64,000 nt of DNA. It comes from Taklimakanibacter sp050246735. Lineage in GTDB: Bacteria > Pseudomonadota > Alphaproteobacteria > Rhizobiales > Aestuariivirgaceae. Position numbers and translations under genes: made by a program. The number at the start of each line of letters is the position of its first letter. Positions within the stretch are counted from its first letter, which is position 1. Below, in pieces: positions 53,259 to 61,687 of the stretch. The stretch spans positions 1-64,000 of the forward strand of contig JBFWVM010000022.1 of NCBI GenBank assembly GCA_050246735.1, written 5' to 3'. Below the pieces are notes generated by a model. It made no database searches. It was not told the DNA's origin and was given only the letters and a program-made list of their open reading frames with translations.

Positions 53259-53999
53259 TCAGATATCCGTGGCGATCAGGTGCAGATCGTCATGGGCGTA
53301 ACAGGCGGCCTTCAGGAGACATTTTTTATGCGTGAGATAGGCGGGATCCGGATCGAACTCAAACCAGCCGAAGAAAAGGTCAAAGCCGATCAGAACCGCG
53401 AAAGGCACCAGGATCAAGGGATTTCTGGTGAGCCAGTTGCTTCCTCCTCTGACCCGGGATTGCACCTTCTCAAGAAAGCGCTGGTCGCTATCGGACATAA
53501 GGATGATGTGGGGAAGAATTGCAATGGTGATGACGGCACCGGCCAGCATGAACAGCGTGGTCACCGCCTGAACCTTGTACAGGACTTCCGGCTGAAGCGG
53601 CGGCGTCACCCGGGTCGCGTATTTGCCGATGAGCGGGAAGACGATCTCGCCAAAGCTCGAAAGCAGAAGTGAAGCCTGCCAGAGCAAAGGCCTTTCAGGC
53701 GTAGCGTACGTCGCCGCTATCGCCAAGATCTCGGCGATCAACAGTGCGCCCAATATGATGCCCATCGTCAAAGGACGGTGACGCAAGTAAGTGCCCCTAT
53801 ATATCAGTTTGGGTTCATCCTGCGTCTTGACATACGCCATGACGCTTCCAAAACTCAGGATGAGCAGCGTGCTTAGCCAAGCCACCCGCATACCCGTCGA
53901 CGTCGATTTGACTGCGATAACAGGAAGAAGCGCTAATACAACCAGTGCTGTCCAATAAACCGCCTTGGTATATACGGATACCTGCGGCTGACCTGTCAT
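53259..53999 (-). CDS. Hypothetical membrane protein, lower GC than neighbours
   Basis: About 246 residues with roughly six hydrophobic segments (for example YWTALVVLALLPVIAV, MGIILGALLIAEILAIA, VTTLFMLAGAVITIAIL and LILVPFAVLIGFDLFFGW). A basic, soluble stretch lies between the fifth and sixth helices (QRFLEKVQSRVRGGSNW). No family was recognised. Base composition is close to half GC and codon choice is mixed, unlike surrounding genes, which suggests acquisition. ATG 53999 is used; a TTG at 54017 has no better signal. It lies 51 bp downstream of the S24-type repressor in the same direction. Confidence 0.7.
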   Translation of the reverse strand: MTGQPQVSVYTKAVYWTALVVLALLPVIAVKSTSTGMRVAWLSTLLILSFGSVMAYVKTQDEPKLIYRGTYLRHRPLTMGIILGALLIAEILAIAATYATPERPLLWQASLLLSSFGEIVFPLIGKYATRVTPPLQPEVLYKVQAVTTLFMLAGAVITIAILPHIILMSDSDQRFLEKVQSRVRGGSNWLTRNPLILVPFAVLIGFDLFFGWFEFDPDPAYLTHKKCLLKAACYAHDDLHLIATDI

Positions 54000-54050
54000 T
54001 CGCCGAGATCGAGACAAGGCGTCAAGTGAAGCGCACTTGATTCCGCATGG

Positions 54051-54686
54051 CTACTGCGCCGCCCAGATGATGCGCGCGATCCAGTCGATATCCTTCATCT
54101 CGATGCTCTTGATGTCCTCGGCGCTGTTGAAGGAGGCGAGCTCGACGGTTTTGGCCGACTGGCGATGCAGGATGCGCGCCAGCACGTCGCCACTCGTCGT
54201 CCTGGCGATCACCCGGTCGCCTTTGCGGATCGAGGTCGAGGGCGAGACGATGACGATGTCGCCCTCGCGATAGACCGGCAGCATGGCCTCGCCCTGGATC
54301 TCGACGGCATAGGCGTTCTGGTCGACGATCCCCGGCGCCTCGATCTCGTCCCATGACGTGCCGACCGGAAAGCCGGAATCGTCGAAGAAGCCGGGCTTGC
54401 CGACCTGCGTGAAGCCGATCATCGGGATCTGCCGGCGCTTGGGCGGCTGTCCCTTGCGGCCGCTCAGGAGGTCGCTGAACTCTTCGACCGAGGCGCCCGA
54501 GGCTTCGAGCACGCGCGCGATGCTCTCGGTGGTGGGCCAGCGCGGCCGACCGTCCGGCCCATGGCGCTTCGACGGGTTGAAGGAGGTGGGATCGAGCCCC
54601 GCCTTCTTGGCGAGGCCGGAGGCGGAGAAGCCGTAACGCTCGGCGATGATGTCGATCGCCGCCCAAACTTGCTTGTGAGTGAACAT
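54051..54686 (-). CDS. HTH/S24-type repressor lacking the catalytic serine and lysine
   Basis: 211-residue LexA/CI-like regulator. The N-terminus (VWAAIDIIAERYGFSASGLAKKAGLDPTSF) is an XRE-type helix-turn-helix, the C-terminus an S24 domain. The usual GDSM motif is GEAMLPVYREGD here (near residue 131), with alanine for the nucleophile, and the usual lysine in the GEV..K motif is alanine in GDVLARIL (near 166). It should not self-cleave. AGGGAG seven bases before ATG 54686 fixes the start. Confidence 0.88.
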   Translation of the reverse strand: MFTHKQVWAAIDIIAERYGFSASGLAKKAGLDPTSFNPSKRHGPDGRPRWPTTESIARVLEASGASVEEFSDLLSGRKGQPPKRRQIPMIGFTQVGKPGFFDDSGFPVGTSWDEIEAPGIVDQNAYAVEIQGEAMLPVYREGDIVIVSPSTSIRKGDRVIARTTSGDVLARILHRQSAKTVELASFNSAEDIKSIEMKDIDWIARIIWAAQ

Positions 54687-54869
54687 GGCCACGCTCCCTG
54701 ACAGGGTGCCGGTAGGTGCGTTGTTTTCGTATTTATAGGAACTAATACCTTAAATGGCGGCCTTTGTCGAGTCCCGCGAATCCCGTCGGAAGCCGGGTGC
54801 AGGATGACGATTTGCGCGGTTCCGGACGGCGGATCCTTGCTTTAAGGCTTCTGCGGCAAAGGACGGGAC

Positions 54870-55214
54870 ATGCCGACGATCTATAAGATCTGCGACCGCG
54901 AGGAGTGGGAAAGCGCCTTGGCGCAAGGCCGGTTCGCCGGCTCGGCGGTCGACCGGCGCGACGGCTACATCCATTTTTCGGCCGCCCACCAGTTGCGTGA
55001 GACGGCGCGCCGCCATTTCGCCGGACGCGCGGATCTGGTGCTCGTCGCCGTAGAGGCGGAAACCCTGGGCGCCGCCCTGCGCTGGGAAAAGTCTCGCAAC
55101 GGCGATCTCTTTCCGCATCTCCATGCGCCGCTCGCGACAATGAGCGTCAGTTCCGTCGTGCCCTTGCCGTGGCGCGGCACGGCGCATGATTTTCCCCCGG
55201 ACATTCCCGCATGA
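54870..55214 (+). CDS. DUF952 protein
   Basis: 114-residue cytoplasmic protein with the DUF952 pattern TIYKICDREEWESALAQG, DGYIHFSAAHQL and FPHLHAPL. The fold is related to ADP-ribosyl-type domains but no activity is established. AAAGGA lies seven bases before the ATG. Its stop overlaps the pyrD start, the usual arrangement in Rhizobiales. Confidence 0.9.
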   Translation: MPTIYKICDREEWESALAQGRFAGSAVDRRDGYIHFSAAHQLRETARRHFAGRADLVLVAVEAETLGAALRWEKSRNGDLFPHLHAPLATMSVSSVVPLPWRGTAHDFPPDIPA

Positions 55215-56287
55215 TGCCCGCCCGGCAGGCCTTCGCCCTCGTGCGTCCGCTGCTGCATTCGCTCGACGCCGAGACGGCGCATCGTCTGACGATCGGCGCC
55301 TTGCGCCTGATGCCCGGCGCTTCGCCGCAGGCGCCGGCATCCGCCGGGCTCGCCGTCGGTGTCTTCGGCCTGTCTTTCGCCCATCCTCTGGGGCTTGCCG
55401 CCGGTTTCGACAAGAACGGCGAAGTGCCCGACCCGATGCTGGCGCAGGGCCTGAGCTTCGTCGAGGTGGGCACCGTCACGCCCAGGCCCCAGGAGGGCAA
55501 TCCGCGGCCGAGGCTGTTTCGCCTGACCGAGGACGAAGGCGTCATCAACCGCATGGGCTTCAACAATGAAGGCCATGGCGCCTTGCGCCACAGGCTCGAA
55601 GCGCGGCGCGGACGGGGCGGCATCGTCGGGGTCAATATCGGCGCCAACAAGGATGCCGACGACCGCATCGCCGATTATGTCGAGGGCTACCGGGCTTTTG
55701 CCGATATCGCGAGCTACCTGACGGTGAATATTTCCTCGCCCAACACGCCGGGCCTGCGGGATCTTCAGGCGAGGAACGAGCTCGAATCCCTGCTCGGCCG
55801 GCTGGGCGAGGCGCGTGCCGGCAGGGCGTCGCCCCCGCTTCTGGTCAAGATCGCCCCCGATCTCGACGAGGCGGCGCTCGACGACATGGCGGCGGTTTTC
55901 CTCGCCATGAAGGTCGACGGCGTCATCGTCTCCAACACCACCCTGTCGCGGCCGGATCTCGCCTCGGCCTTCGCCGGCGAAACCGGCGGACTGTCGGGCC
56001 GGCCGCTCTTCCCGCTGTCGACTCTGACGCTGGCGCGCCTGTTCCTGCGGCTCGAGCGTCGCATCCCGCTCGTCGGCGCCGGCGGCATCGACGACGCCGA
56101 CAAGGCCTTCGCCAAGATCGAGGCCGGCGCCAGCCTGCTGCAGCTCTATTCGGCGCTGGTCTTCAAGGGACCGGCGCTCATCCCGGCGATCGTCTCGGGC
56201 CTCGCTTCCCGGCTGGCGGCATCAGGCTCCGCTCGTCTCGAGGATGTGGTGGGCAGCCGGGCCGAGGCGTTTCAGGACGCCGCCTGA
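55211..56287 (+). CDS. pyrD: Dihydroorotate dehydrogenase (quinone), class 2
   Basis: 358-residue membrane-associated flavoenzyme oxidising dihydroorotate to orotate with quinone as acceptor, in pyrimidine synthesis. N-terminal helix for membrane association (ARQAFALVRPLLHSLDAETA), flavin and substrate motifs PLGLAAGFDKNGE, NRMGFNN, and class 2 catalytic serine in NISSPNTPGLR. Starts ATG 55211 or 55214. Confidence 0.95.
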   Translation: MMPARQAFALVRPLLHSLDAETAHRLTIGALRLMPGASPQAPASAGLAVGVFGLSFAHPLGLAAGFDKNGEVPDPMLAQGLSFVEVGTVTPRPQEGNPRPRLFRLTEDEGVINRMGFNNEGHGALRHRLEARRGRGGIVGVNIGANKDADDRIADYVEGYRAFADIASYLTVNISSPNTPGLRDLQARNELESLLGRLGEARAGRASPPLLVKIAPDLDEAALDDMAAVFLAMKVDGVIVSNTTLSRPDLASAFAGETGGLSGRPLFPLSTLTLARLFLRLERRIPLVGAGGIDDADKAFAKIEAGASLLQLYSALVFKGPALIPAIVSGLASRLAASGSARLEDVVGSRAEAFQDAA

Positions 56288-56289
56288 AG

Positions 56290-56655
56290 TCACCGCAATC
56301 GGGCGGTGTCGAAATATTCGCTGAGGCGCCCGATCTTGCCGTTACGCATCTCGAGCACCATGCTGAAAGGGAAGTCGAAGCGCGATCCGTCGGCGCGACG
56401 GCGCGACAGGAACTCGCCTTCGACGCAGGCGGAAGACCCGTGCTCGAACGCGCTCGTCACCTTTATCGTGACATCGTCGATCTTGCCGAGCCCGACCGAG
56501 ACGGCATCAAAGATCTCGTCCGGGCCGACCAGCGCCTTGGACTGGAGCGGATTGGCGAAGGTGCCGTCTTCCGCGAAGAGCCGGCTGATGGCCCGTGGCG
56601 AGGATTCCTCCCAGGCCTTCAGAAAAAGGCGGGAGCACTCCAGTGGCGTGAGCAT
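56290..56655 (-). CDS. NTF2/SnoaL-like small protein
   Basis: 121-residue protein with the cone-shaped NTF2-like fold pattern: FLKAWEESSPRAISRLFAED, GTFANPLQSKALVGPDEI and FSMVLEMRNGKIGRLSEYFD. Such proteins are isomerases, hydrolases or simple binders; no activity can be assigned. It is convergent with pyrD, two bases from its stop. Confidence 0.82.
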   Translation of the reverse strand: MLTPLECSRLFLKAWEESSPRAISRLFAEDGTFANPLQSKALVGPDEIFDAVSVGLGKIDDVTIKVTSAFEHGSSACVEGEFLSRRRADGSRFDFPFSMVLEMRNGKIGRLSEYFDTARLR

Positions 56656-56831
56656 GGCGCTTTACTTCCGATGGTCCGGTCAATTCAGCTGCTCGGGTAA
56701 AGCACCGTCCGCGACCGATCCATCGCGGCGATCCTAGCGGGCGGCGCCGGCGGGCGCCATTTCGCGACGCATCCGATCAGGCAGCGGATTGCAGCGCATG
56801 CGCGTCAGGTCGCTGCGGCCGCTTCGAGGAG

Positions 56832-57662
56832 TCAATAAGACTGCGCCAGCAGGAAGTTCCGCGCCGGATCCGAGCGGTCGGTGATCCGGCTGCGCACCTC
56901 TTCGGGCACGTCGGGGCTGTCGACGGGGTAGAGATGGCAGGCGGCGATCTCGCGCCTGAGGTCCACGTCCCGGCCGAGAAACTGATAGACCACGCGCGTC
57001 GAGAAGGGTTGCCGGCTGCCGCCGCTTGCGACCGTCACCATGATTCCGGTGAGGAACTGGAGCTGCCGGCGATGTGACGGATAGAGGATGGTGAACGACG
57101 CCAGATCCCGGGAATTGGCTTCATATTCGACGATATAGAGCCGGTCGAAGATGCTCCTGACGGTGCCGTTGAATTTCTGGATCACCTTCATCGACCGGCT
57201 GCCGCCCGGCAGATAGAGCCGCTGCAGGCTCCTGGTCAGGCAGTTGGGCGCCGCGAAGCTGATGCGCACCAGTGAGCGCACGATATGATTGGACCAGACC
57301 GGCGTGCAGAAATAGACCGCATAGGTGCCGCCATAGGCCGCAAGGCCGGCTTGCTCGTCGCCGCTCGCCAGATCGATCTGGGCGAGAAGCTGGTCGAGCA
57401 ATTGGGTTTCGCGCACCTTGCCGCGCTGCGGCCGCACCAGCCGAACGAAGTCCTTGTGCGGAAGCGTGATCTCATACTCGTCGACGCCGAAGAAGTCGGT
57501 GATGCGCTTGAGGTTCCGCAGCGACGGCTCGGACTGGCCGCTGAGATACTTGTTGAACTGCTGCCGGTTCATGCCGAGGCTGCGGCAGACCTCGGCCACC
57601 GAATCGAAATGAGCGCACAGATATCTGAGATTCTCGATGAAAGCGGCGCTGCTGCGTGACAT
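56832..57662 (-). CDS. Helix-turn-helix regulator divergent from the demethylase genes
   Basis: 276-residue protein. An XRE-like helix-turn-helix at residues about 18-60 (VAEVCRSLGMNRQQFNKYLS and PSLRNLKRITDFFGV), then about 200 residues with no recognised domain, including YEANSRDLASFTILYPSH. The long C-terminal part is probably a sensor. The frame extends to 57746 but ATG 57662 (MSRSSAAFIENLRYL) gives a natural start. It is divergent from the DmdA-like gene, so is its likely regulator. Confidence 0.82.
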   Translation of the reverse strand: MSRSSAAFIENLRYLCAHFDSVAEVCRSLGMNRQQFNKYLSGQSEPSLRNLKRITDFFGVDEYEITLPHKDFVRLVRPQRGKVRETQLLDQLLAQIDLASGDEQAGLAAYGGTYAVYFCTPVWSNHIVRSLVRISFAAPNCLTRSLQRLYLPGGSRSMKVIQKFNGTVRSIFDRLYIVEYEANSRDLASFTILYPSHRRQLQFLTGIMVTVASGGSRQPFSTRVVYQFLGRDVDLRREIAACHLYPVDSPDVPEEVRSRITDRSDPARNFLLAQSY

Positions 57663-57765
57663 GGGATCCGGCCGTCGGGTTACGCGAAAAGGCGACATTA
57701 ATGCATCGGCCGGGAAAGTGGATGCGGATTTCGGGGCGCGTTCCATCGGCGCCGGCGCAATTCAG

Positions 57766-57794
57766 TTGACGGCCGGTCGGCCTTCGCCTAGCTT
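57766..57794 (+). promoter_or_regulatory. Sigma70-type promoter for the DmdA-like operon
   Basis: TTGACG (57766-57771) and TAGCTT (57789-57794) are separated by 17 bp, a good -35 and a fair -10, in the gap between the divergent regulator and the demethylase. Transcription would start near 57801, about 60 bp before the GTG start. Confidence 0.5.
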
Positions 57795-57861
57795 TTTCGC
57801 GCTCGGGTAAGGTTCTTTGCTGTCCGCGATCCGATCTGCTGTGAGGAAAGGCAGGTCAATC

Positions 57862-59001
57862 GTGCTTCTGAGCGTACTCGACCAATCCCTGGAGAGATCC
57901 CCGTTCTTCGACAGCGCGCATCGCGACGGCGCGGCGGCCTATATCGTCCTCAACCACATGTTCATGCCCTACCGCTATGGCGACCAGACGGAGGAATATT
58001 GGTCGCTGGTGAACGATGCGACGCTCTGGGACGTCGCCGCCGAGCGCCAGGTCGAGATCACAGGCCCCGACGCCCAGCGTTTCGTCGACCTGCTGGTGCC
58101 GCGCAATCTCGAACGCTGCGCTCCCGGGCAGTGCCGCTATGTCGTGATCACCGACCAGGACGGCCATATCCTCAACGATCCGGTCCTCAACCGGCTGGAG
58201 GCGGACAGATACTGGCTCTCGGCCGCCGACAGCGACCTTCTTCTCTGGGCCAAGGGGGTGGCGTGTTTCGCAGGGATGGATGTCCGCATCGGCGAGCCGG
58301 AAGCCGCGCCCATCCAGGTCCAGGGCAACAAGTCGCGCGATATCATGATCGGCCTCCTCGGCGACAAGGTTGCGCATCTCAAATATTATCACCTGACGCA
58401 TGTCGAGCTCGACGGCATGCCGCTGATGGTGTCGAGGACCGGCTGGAGCGGCGATCTGGGCTACGAGATCTACTTGCGCGACGTCTCGCGCGCCGCCGAA
58501 CTGTGGGAGCGGGTGAAGAAGGCGGGCCGGCCCTTCAACCTCCGGGTGACCGGGCCCAACACCATACGCCGGGTCGAAGCCGGCATCATCGCCATGCGCT
58601 CCGACTTCCCGGCCGAGGCGACGCCCTTCCATGTCGGCCTCGGACATCTGGTCGATCTCGACAAGCCTGCCGATTTCATCGGCAAACCGGCCTTGCGGCG
58701 CATTGCCGCCGAAGGCGTGGCGTGGAAGCTCGTCGGGCTCGAATTCGACGAAGGCGCCGCGCCCGGCGAGGCGGCAACCTTCGGCGGGCGCACCGTGAGC
58801 CGCGACGGCGCGCCGGTCGGGCGGACGACCGTCGTCGTCCACTCGCCGCGGCTCGAGCGGATGATCGGCTATGCCCGCGTCGCCGCGGACGCGGCGGAGC
58901 TGGGCACGCTTCTGAAGGTCGAGGGAAAGGCGGGATGGCAGAATGCGCGCGTCGCCAGGCGCCCGTTCTTTGATGCCGCGAAACGGGAGCCGAGACGGTG
59001 A
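57862..59001 (+). CDS. GcvT-family demethylase, DmdA-like
   Basis: 379-residue tetrahydrofolate-dependent aminomethyltransferase-fold protein. AAYIVLNHMFMP, TLWDVAAERQVEITGPDAQR, CAPGQCRYV and LSAADSDLLLWAKGVA closely follow DmdA (dimethylsulfoniopropionate demethylase) rather than glycine cleavage GcvT. RTGWSGDLGYEIYLRD is the folate-binding region. DmdA-like proteins also act on other S- or N-methyl compounds, so substrate is open. GTG 57862 with AAAGGCAGG before it gives the start; the frame is open upstream to 57817. Confidence 0.85.
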   Translation: MLLSVLDQSLERSPFFDSAHRDGAAAYIVLNHMFMPYRYGDQTEEYWSLVNDATLWDVAAERQVEITGPDAQRFVDLLVPRNLERCAPGQCRYVVITDQDGHILNDPVLNRLEADRYWLSAADSDLLLWAKGVACFAGMDVRIGEPEAAPIQVQGNKSRDIMIGLLGDKVAHLKYYHLTHVELDGMPLMVSRTGWSGDLGYEIYLRDVSRAAELWERVKKAGRPFNLRVTGPNTIRRVEAGIIAMRSDFPAEATPFHVGLGHLVDLDKPADFIGKPALRRIAAEGVAWKLVGLEFDEGAAPGEAATFGGRTVSRDGAPVGRTTVVVHSPRLERMIGYARVAADAAELGTLLKVEGKAGWQNARVARRPFFDAAKREPRR

Positions 59002-60005
59002 TGCCTGAGCGCACCGAGCTCGATCTCCTGTTCCTCAATCGCCGGGACGTCGCGGCCCTGACGCCGGCCATGCCGGAGATCATGGACATCGTCGAAGCGG
59101 GCCTCAGGGCGCATGGCACGGGCGAGGTCGTCCTGCCTCCCAAGAGCCATATCCATCTCGACGACCGCTACAACGGGCATTTCAATATCCTGATGGGCTA
59201 TGCCGGGCCCATCGACACGGCCGGCGTGAAGGTCATCGGCGACTATGTCGACAACTATCGCCGCGATCTGCCGTCGGAGATCGCGATCCTGACGCTCTAT
59301 GACCCGCGCACCGGCAGCCCGCTCTGCATCATGGATGCGACCGACCTCACCTGGCTGAGGACCGGTGCCGTGACCGGCATCGGTGCGCGCCGCCTGGCGG
59401 CGCCCGGTTCGAAGGTCCTGGCCCATATCGGGGCGCGCGGCACGGCGGCGGCCAATATCCGCGCCATCGCCGGTGTCGTCGATCTGGGCGAGGTCCGTAT
59501 CGCCAGCAAGCGGCGCGAGACGCGTGACGAGCTTGCCCGGGTGGTCGCAGCGGAGCTCGAAATACCGGTGCGCAGCGTCGCCGGCGTCGAGGAGGCGGTC
59601 GCCGGCGCCGACATCATCGTCGAGGCGACCCGGCTCGAGGCGCCGCAGGTTCTCATCGCCGACCGCATGATCAAGCCCGGCGCTCTCCTGATCACCTATG
59701 GCTGGATCATGGCCGTCGACCCGGCGCTGCCTCTCAGCGCCGACAAGATGATCGTCGACGACTGGCGCCAGTGCTGCGAAGGCGGAACGTTCCACAGCCT
59801 GATCGAGGACGGCCGGCTGCGGCGCGAGCATGTGCATGCCGAGATCGGCCAGATCGTGGCCGGGATGCGCCCGGGACGCGAGAGCGACGGGGAGCGGATC
59901 GTTTTCTGGCACCGGGGCTTCGCCATAAGCGACATCGTCCTCGGCCGCGATCTCTTCGACCGCGCCGTGAAGACGGGAGCCGGGCGGAAGCTGTCGCTCT
60001 GGTAG
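59001..60005 (+). CDS. Ornithine cyclodeaminase/mu-crystallin-family reductase
   Basis: 334-residue NAD(P)-dependent enzyme. LTWLRTGAVTGIGARRLA is the family core (arginine and threonine of the active site) and KVLAHIGARGTAAANIRAI is the Rossmann motif, with glycine-rich GARG replacing the usual GxGxQ. Members act as ornithine cyclodeaminase, ketimine reductase or N-alkyl amino acid synthase. ATG 59001 overlaps the demethylase stop, so the two enzymes are coupled and probably act in one pathway. Confidence 0.88.
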   Translation: MPERTELDLLFLNRRDVAALTPAMPEIMDIVEAGLRAHGTGEVVLPPKSHIHLDDRYNGHFNILMGYAGPIDTAGVKVIGDYVDNYRRDLPSEIAILTLYDPRTGSPLCIMDATDLTWLRTGAVTGIGARRLAAPGSKVLAHIGARGTAAANIRAIAGVVDLGEVRIASKRRETRDELARVVAAELEIPVRSVAGVEEAVAGADIIVEATRLEAPQVLIADRMIKPGALLITYGWIMAVDPALPLSADKMIVDDWRQCCEGGTFHSLIEDGRLRREHVHAEIGQIVAGMRPGRESDGERIVFWHRGFAISDIVLGRDLFDRAVKTGAGRKLSLW

Positions 60006-60076
60006 CGGCCCGCTGCCGCTCGCGCCGGGGTGTGAACGGGAGAAGTCGAGACACCAGCTGAGGAAGGGAACAGACG

Positions 60077-61684
60077 ATGAAAGACGCTGACGCATTCCGA
60101 TATTGGCTCGAAGCACAGGTGAAAGCCGGAAAGATGGACAGGCGCGAATTCCTGGGCCGTCTCGGCGTGCTCGGCATCGCCGCGGCGGCGGGAACCGCCC
60201 TGCCGGCGCCGGCCCGGGCCGAGGAGGCGCCCAGGCCCGGCGGCCATCTGAGATTCGCCATGGCCCATGGCGAAGCTGCCGACACGCTCGATCCGGCGCA
60301 TGTCAACAACGGCTACACCACCGTCGTCGCCTATGCGATCACCAACATGCTGACGGAAGTGGGCACGGACGGGTCGCTGCTGCCCAAGCTGGCCGAGAGC
60401 TGGGAAGCCTCGGAAGGCGCCACCAAATGGACGTTCAGGCTGCGACGGGGTGTCGAGTTCCACAACGGCAGGAGCTTCACCGCAAAGGACGTCGTCGCCT
60501 CGATCAACCATCATCGCGGCGAGAAATCGACCTCCTCGGTCAAGCCGATCGTCGAGCCGGTGACGTCGGTCGAGGCGGATGGCGATCATGTGGTGGTGAT
60601 CAGGCTCAGATCGGGCGATGCCGATATCCCCTTCAAGCTGTCGACCTTCAGCTTCGGCATGTATCCGGCCAGGGACGACGGCAGCATCGACTGGCAATCG
60701 GGCGTCGGCACGGGCGCCTACAAGCTGAAGTCGTTCAAGCCGGGCGAGAGGACCGAGCTCACGAAGAACAGGAATTTCTGGCAGGCGGGCCGCGGTCATT
60801 TCGACAGCGGCGAGCTGCTGGCCATCCAGGATGCCGCGGCGCGCCAGAACGCGCTTCTCACCAAGGAGGTCGACGGCATCGACCGTCTCGACCTGAAGAC
60901 CGTCGACCGGCTGAAGCAGGCGCCGGGCATCAAGGTCGAGGAGGTCCGCGGCAAGCTCCATTACACCTTCCCGATGCTGACCAATGTCGCGCCCTTCACC
61001 GACAACAATGTGCGCCTTGCCCTCAAGCATGCGATCGATCGCGAGGCCCTGCTCAAGACCATCCTTTTCGGCCACGGCATGGTCGGCAACGATCATCCTC
61101 TGACGCCCGCCTATCCGTTTTTCGCCGCCGACATCGAGCAGCGGACCTATGATCCGGACAAGGCCAGGCACTATCTCAAGCAGGCCGGCATGTCGTCGCT
61201 GGCGGTCGATCTGAGCGCCGCCAACGCCGCCTTCACCGGCGCCGTCGATACCGCCGTCCTCTATGCGGCCCAGGCCAAGAAGGCGGATATCTCGATCAAC
61301 GTCGTCCAGGAGCCAAATGACGGCTATTGGACCAATATCTGGCAGAAGAAGCCCTGGTGCGCGGCCTATTGGTTCGGCACGCCGACGCCCGACGATATAT
61401 TGACGCAGGCCTATTCCGCCGGCGCGAGCTGGAACGACAGCGCCTGGACCAACGAGAGGTTCAACAAGGTCCTGGTCGAGGCGCGCTCCGAGCTCGATGC
61501 CGGCAAGCGCGCCGGCATGTATCGCGAGCTGCAGCTCCTGGTGCGCGATGAAGGCGGCGTCGTCATTCCGCTCTTCGCCAACGACGTGTTCGCCATCAGC
61601 AGCCGGATCGGTCACGGCAAGCTGGCCGACAATTACGAATGCGACGGCCGCATGTTCTTCGACCGCTGGTGGTTCGCGTCCTGA
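60077..61684 (+). CDS. ABC solute-binding protein, family 5 (dipeptide type), Tat-exported
   Basis: 535-residue binding protein. About 20 residues precede a Tat motif, DRREFLGRLGVLGIAAAAGT, cut near PARAEE. The mature part has PGGHLRFAMAHGEAADTLDP and WTFRLRRGVEFHNGRSFTAK, characteristic of family 5. No permease or ATPase gene is adjacent; it lies 71 bp after the cyclodeaminase-like gene and may bind the compound degraded by that pair. Its transporter core must be elsewhere or beyond the window. Confidence 0.9.
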   Translation: MKDADAFRYWLEAQVKAGKMDRREFLGRLGVLGIAAAAGTALPAPARAEEAPRPGGHLRFAMAHGEAADTLDPAHVNNGYTTVVAYAITNMLTEVGTDGSLLPKLAESWEASEGATKWTFRLRRGVEFHNGRSFTAKDVVASINHHRGEKSTSSVKPIVEPVTSVEADGDHVVVIRLRSGDADIPFKLSTFSFGMYPARDDGSIDWQSGVGTGAYKLKSFKPGERTELTKNRNFWQAGRGHFDSGELLAIQDAAARQNALLTKEVDGIDRLDLKTVDRLKQAPGIKVEEVRGKLHYTFPMLTNVAPFTDNNVRLALKHAIDREALLKTILFGHGMVGNDHPLTPAYPFFAADIEQRTYDPDKARHYLKQAGMSSLAVDLSAANAAFTGAVDTAVLYAAQAKKADISINVVQEPNDGYWTNIWQKKPWCAAYWFGTPTPDDILTQAYSAGASWNDSAWTNERFNKVLVEARSELDAGKRAGMYRELQLLVRDEGGVVIPLFANDVFAISSRIGHGKLADNYECDGRMFFDRWWFAS

Positions 61685-61687
61685 GGC

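Noticed and set aside
54731..54755. Imperfect palindrome ATTTA-N15-TAAAT between the S24-type gene and DUF952
   Set aside because: Only five outer pairs match cleanly and the region is AT-rich, so chance is likely; a regulator site remains possible but is not supported.
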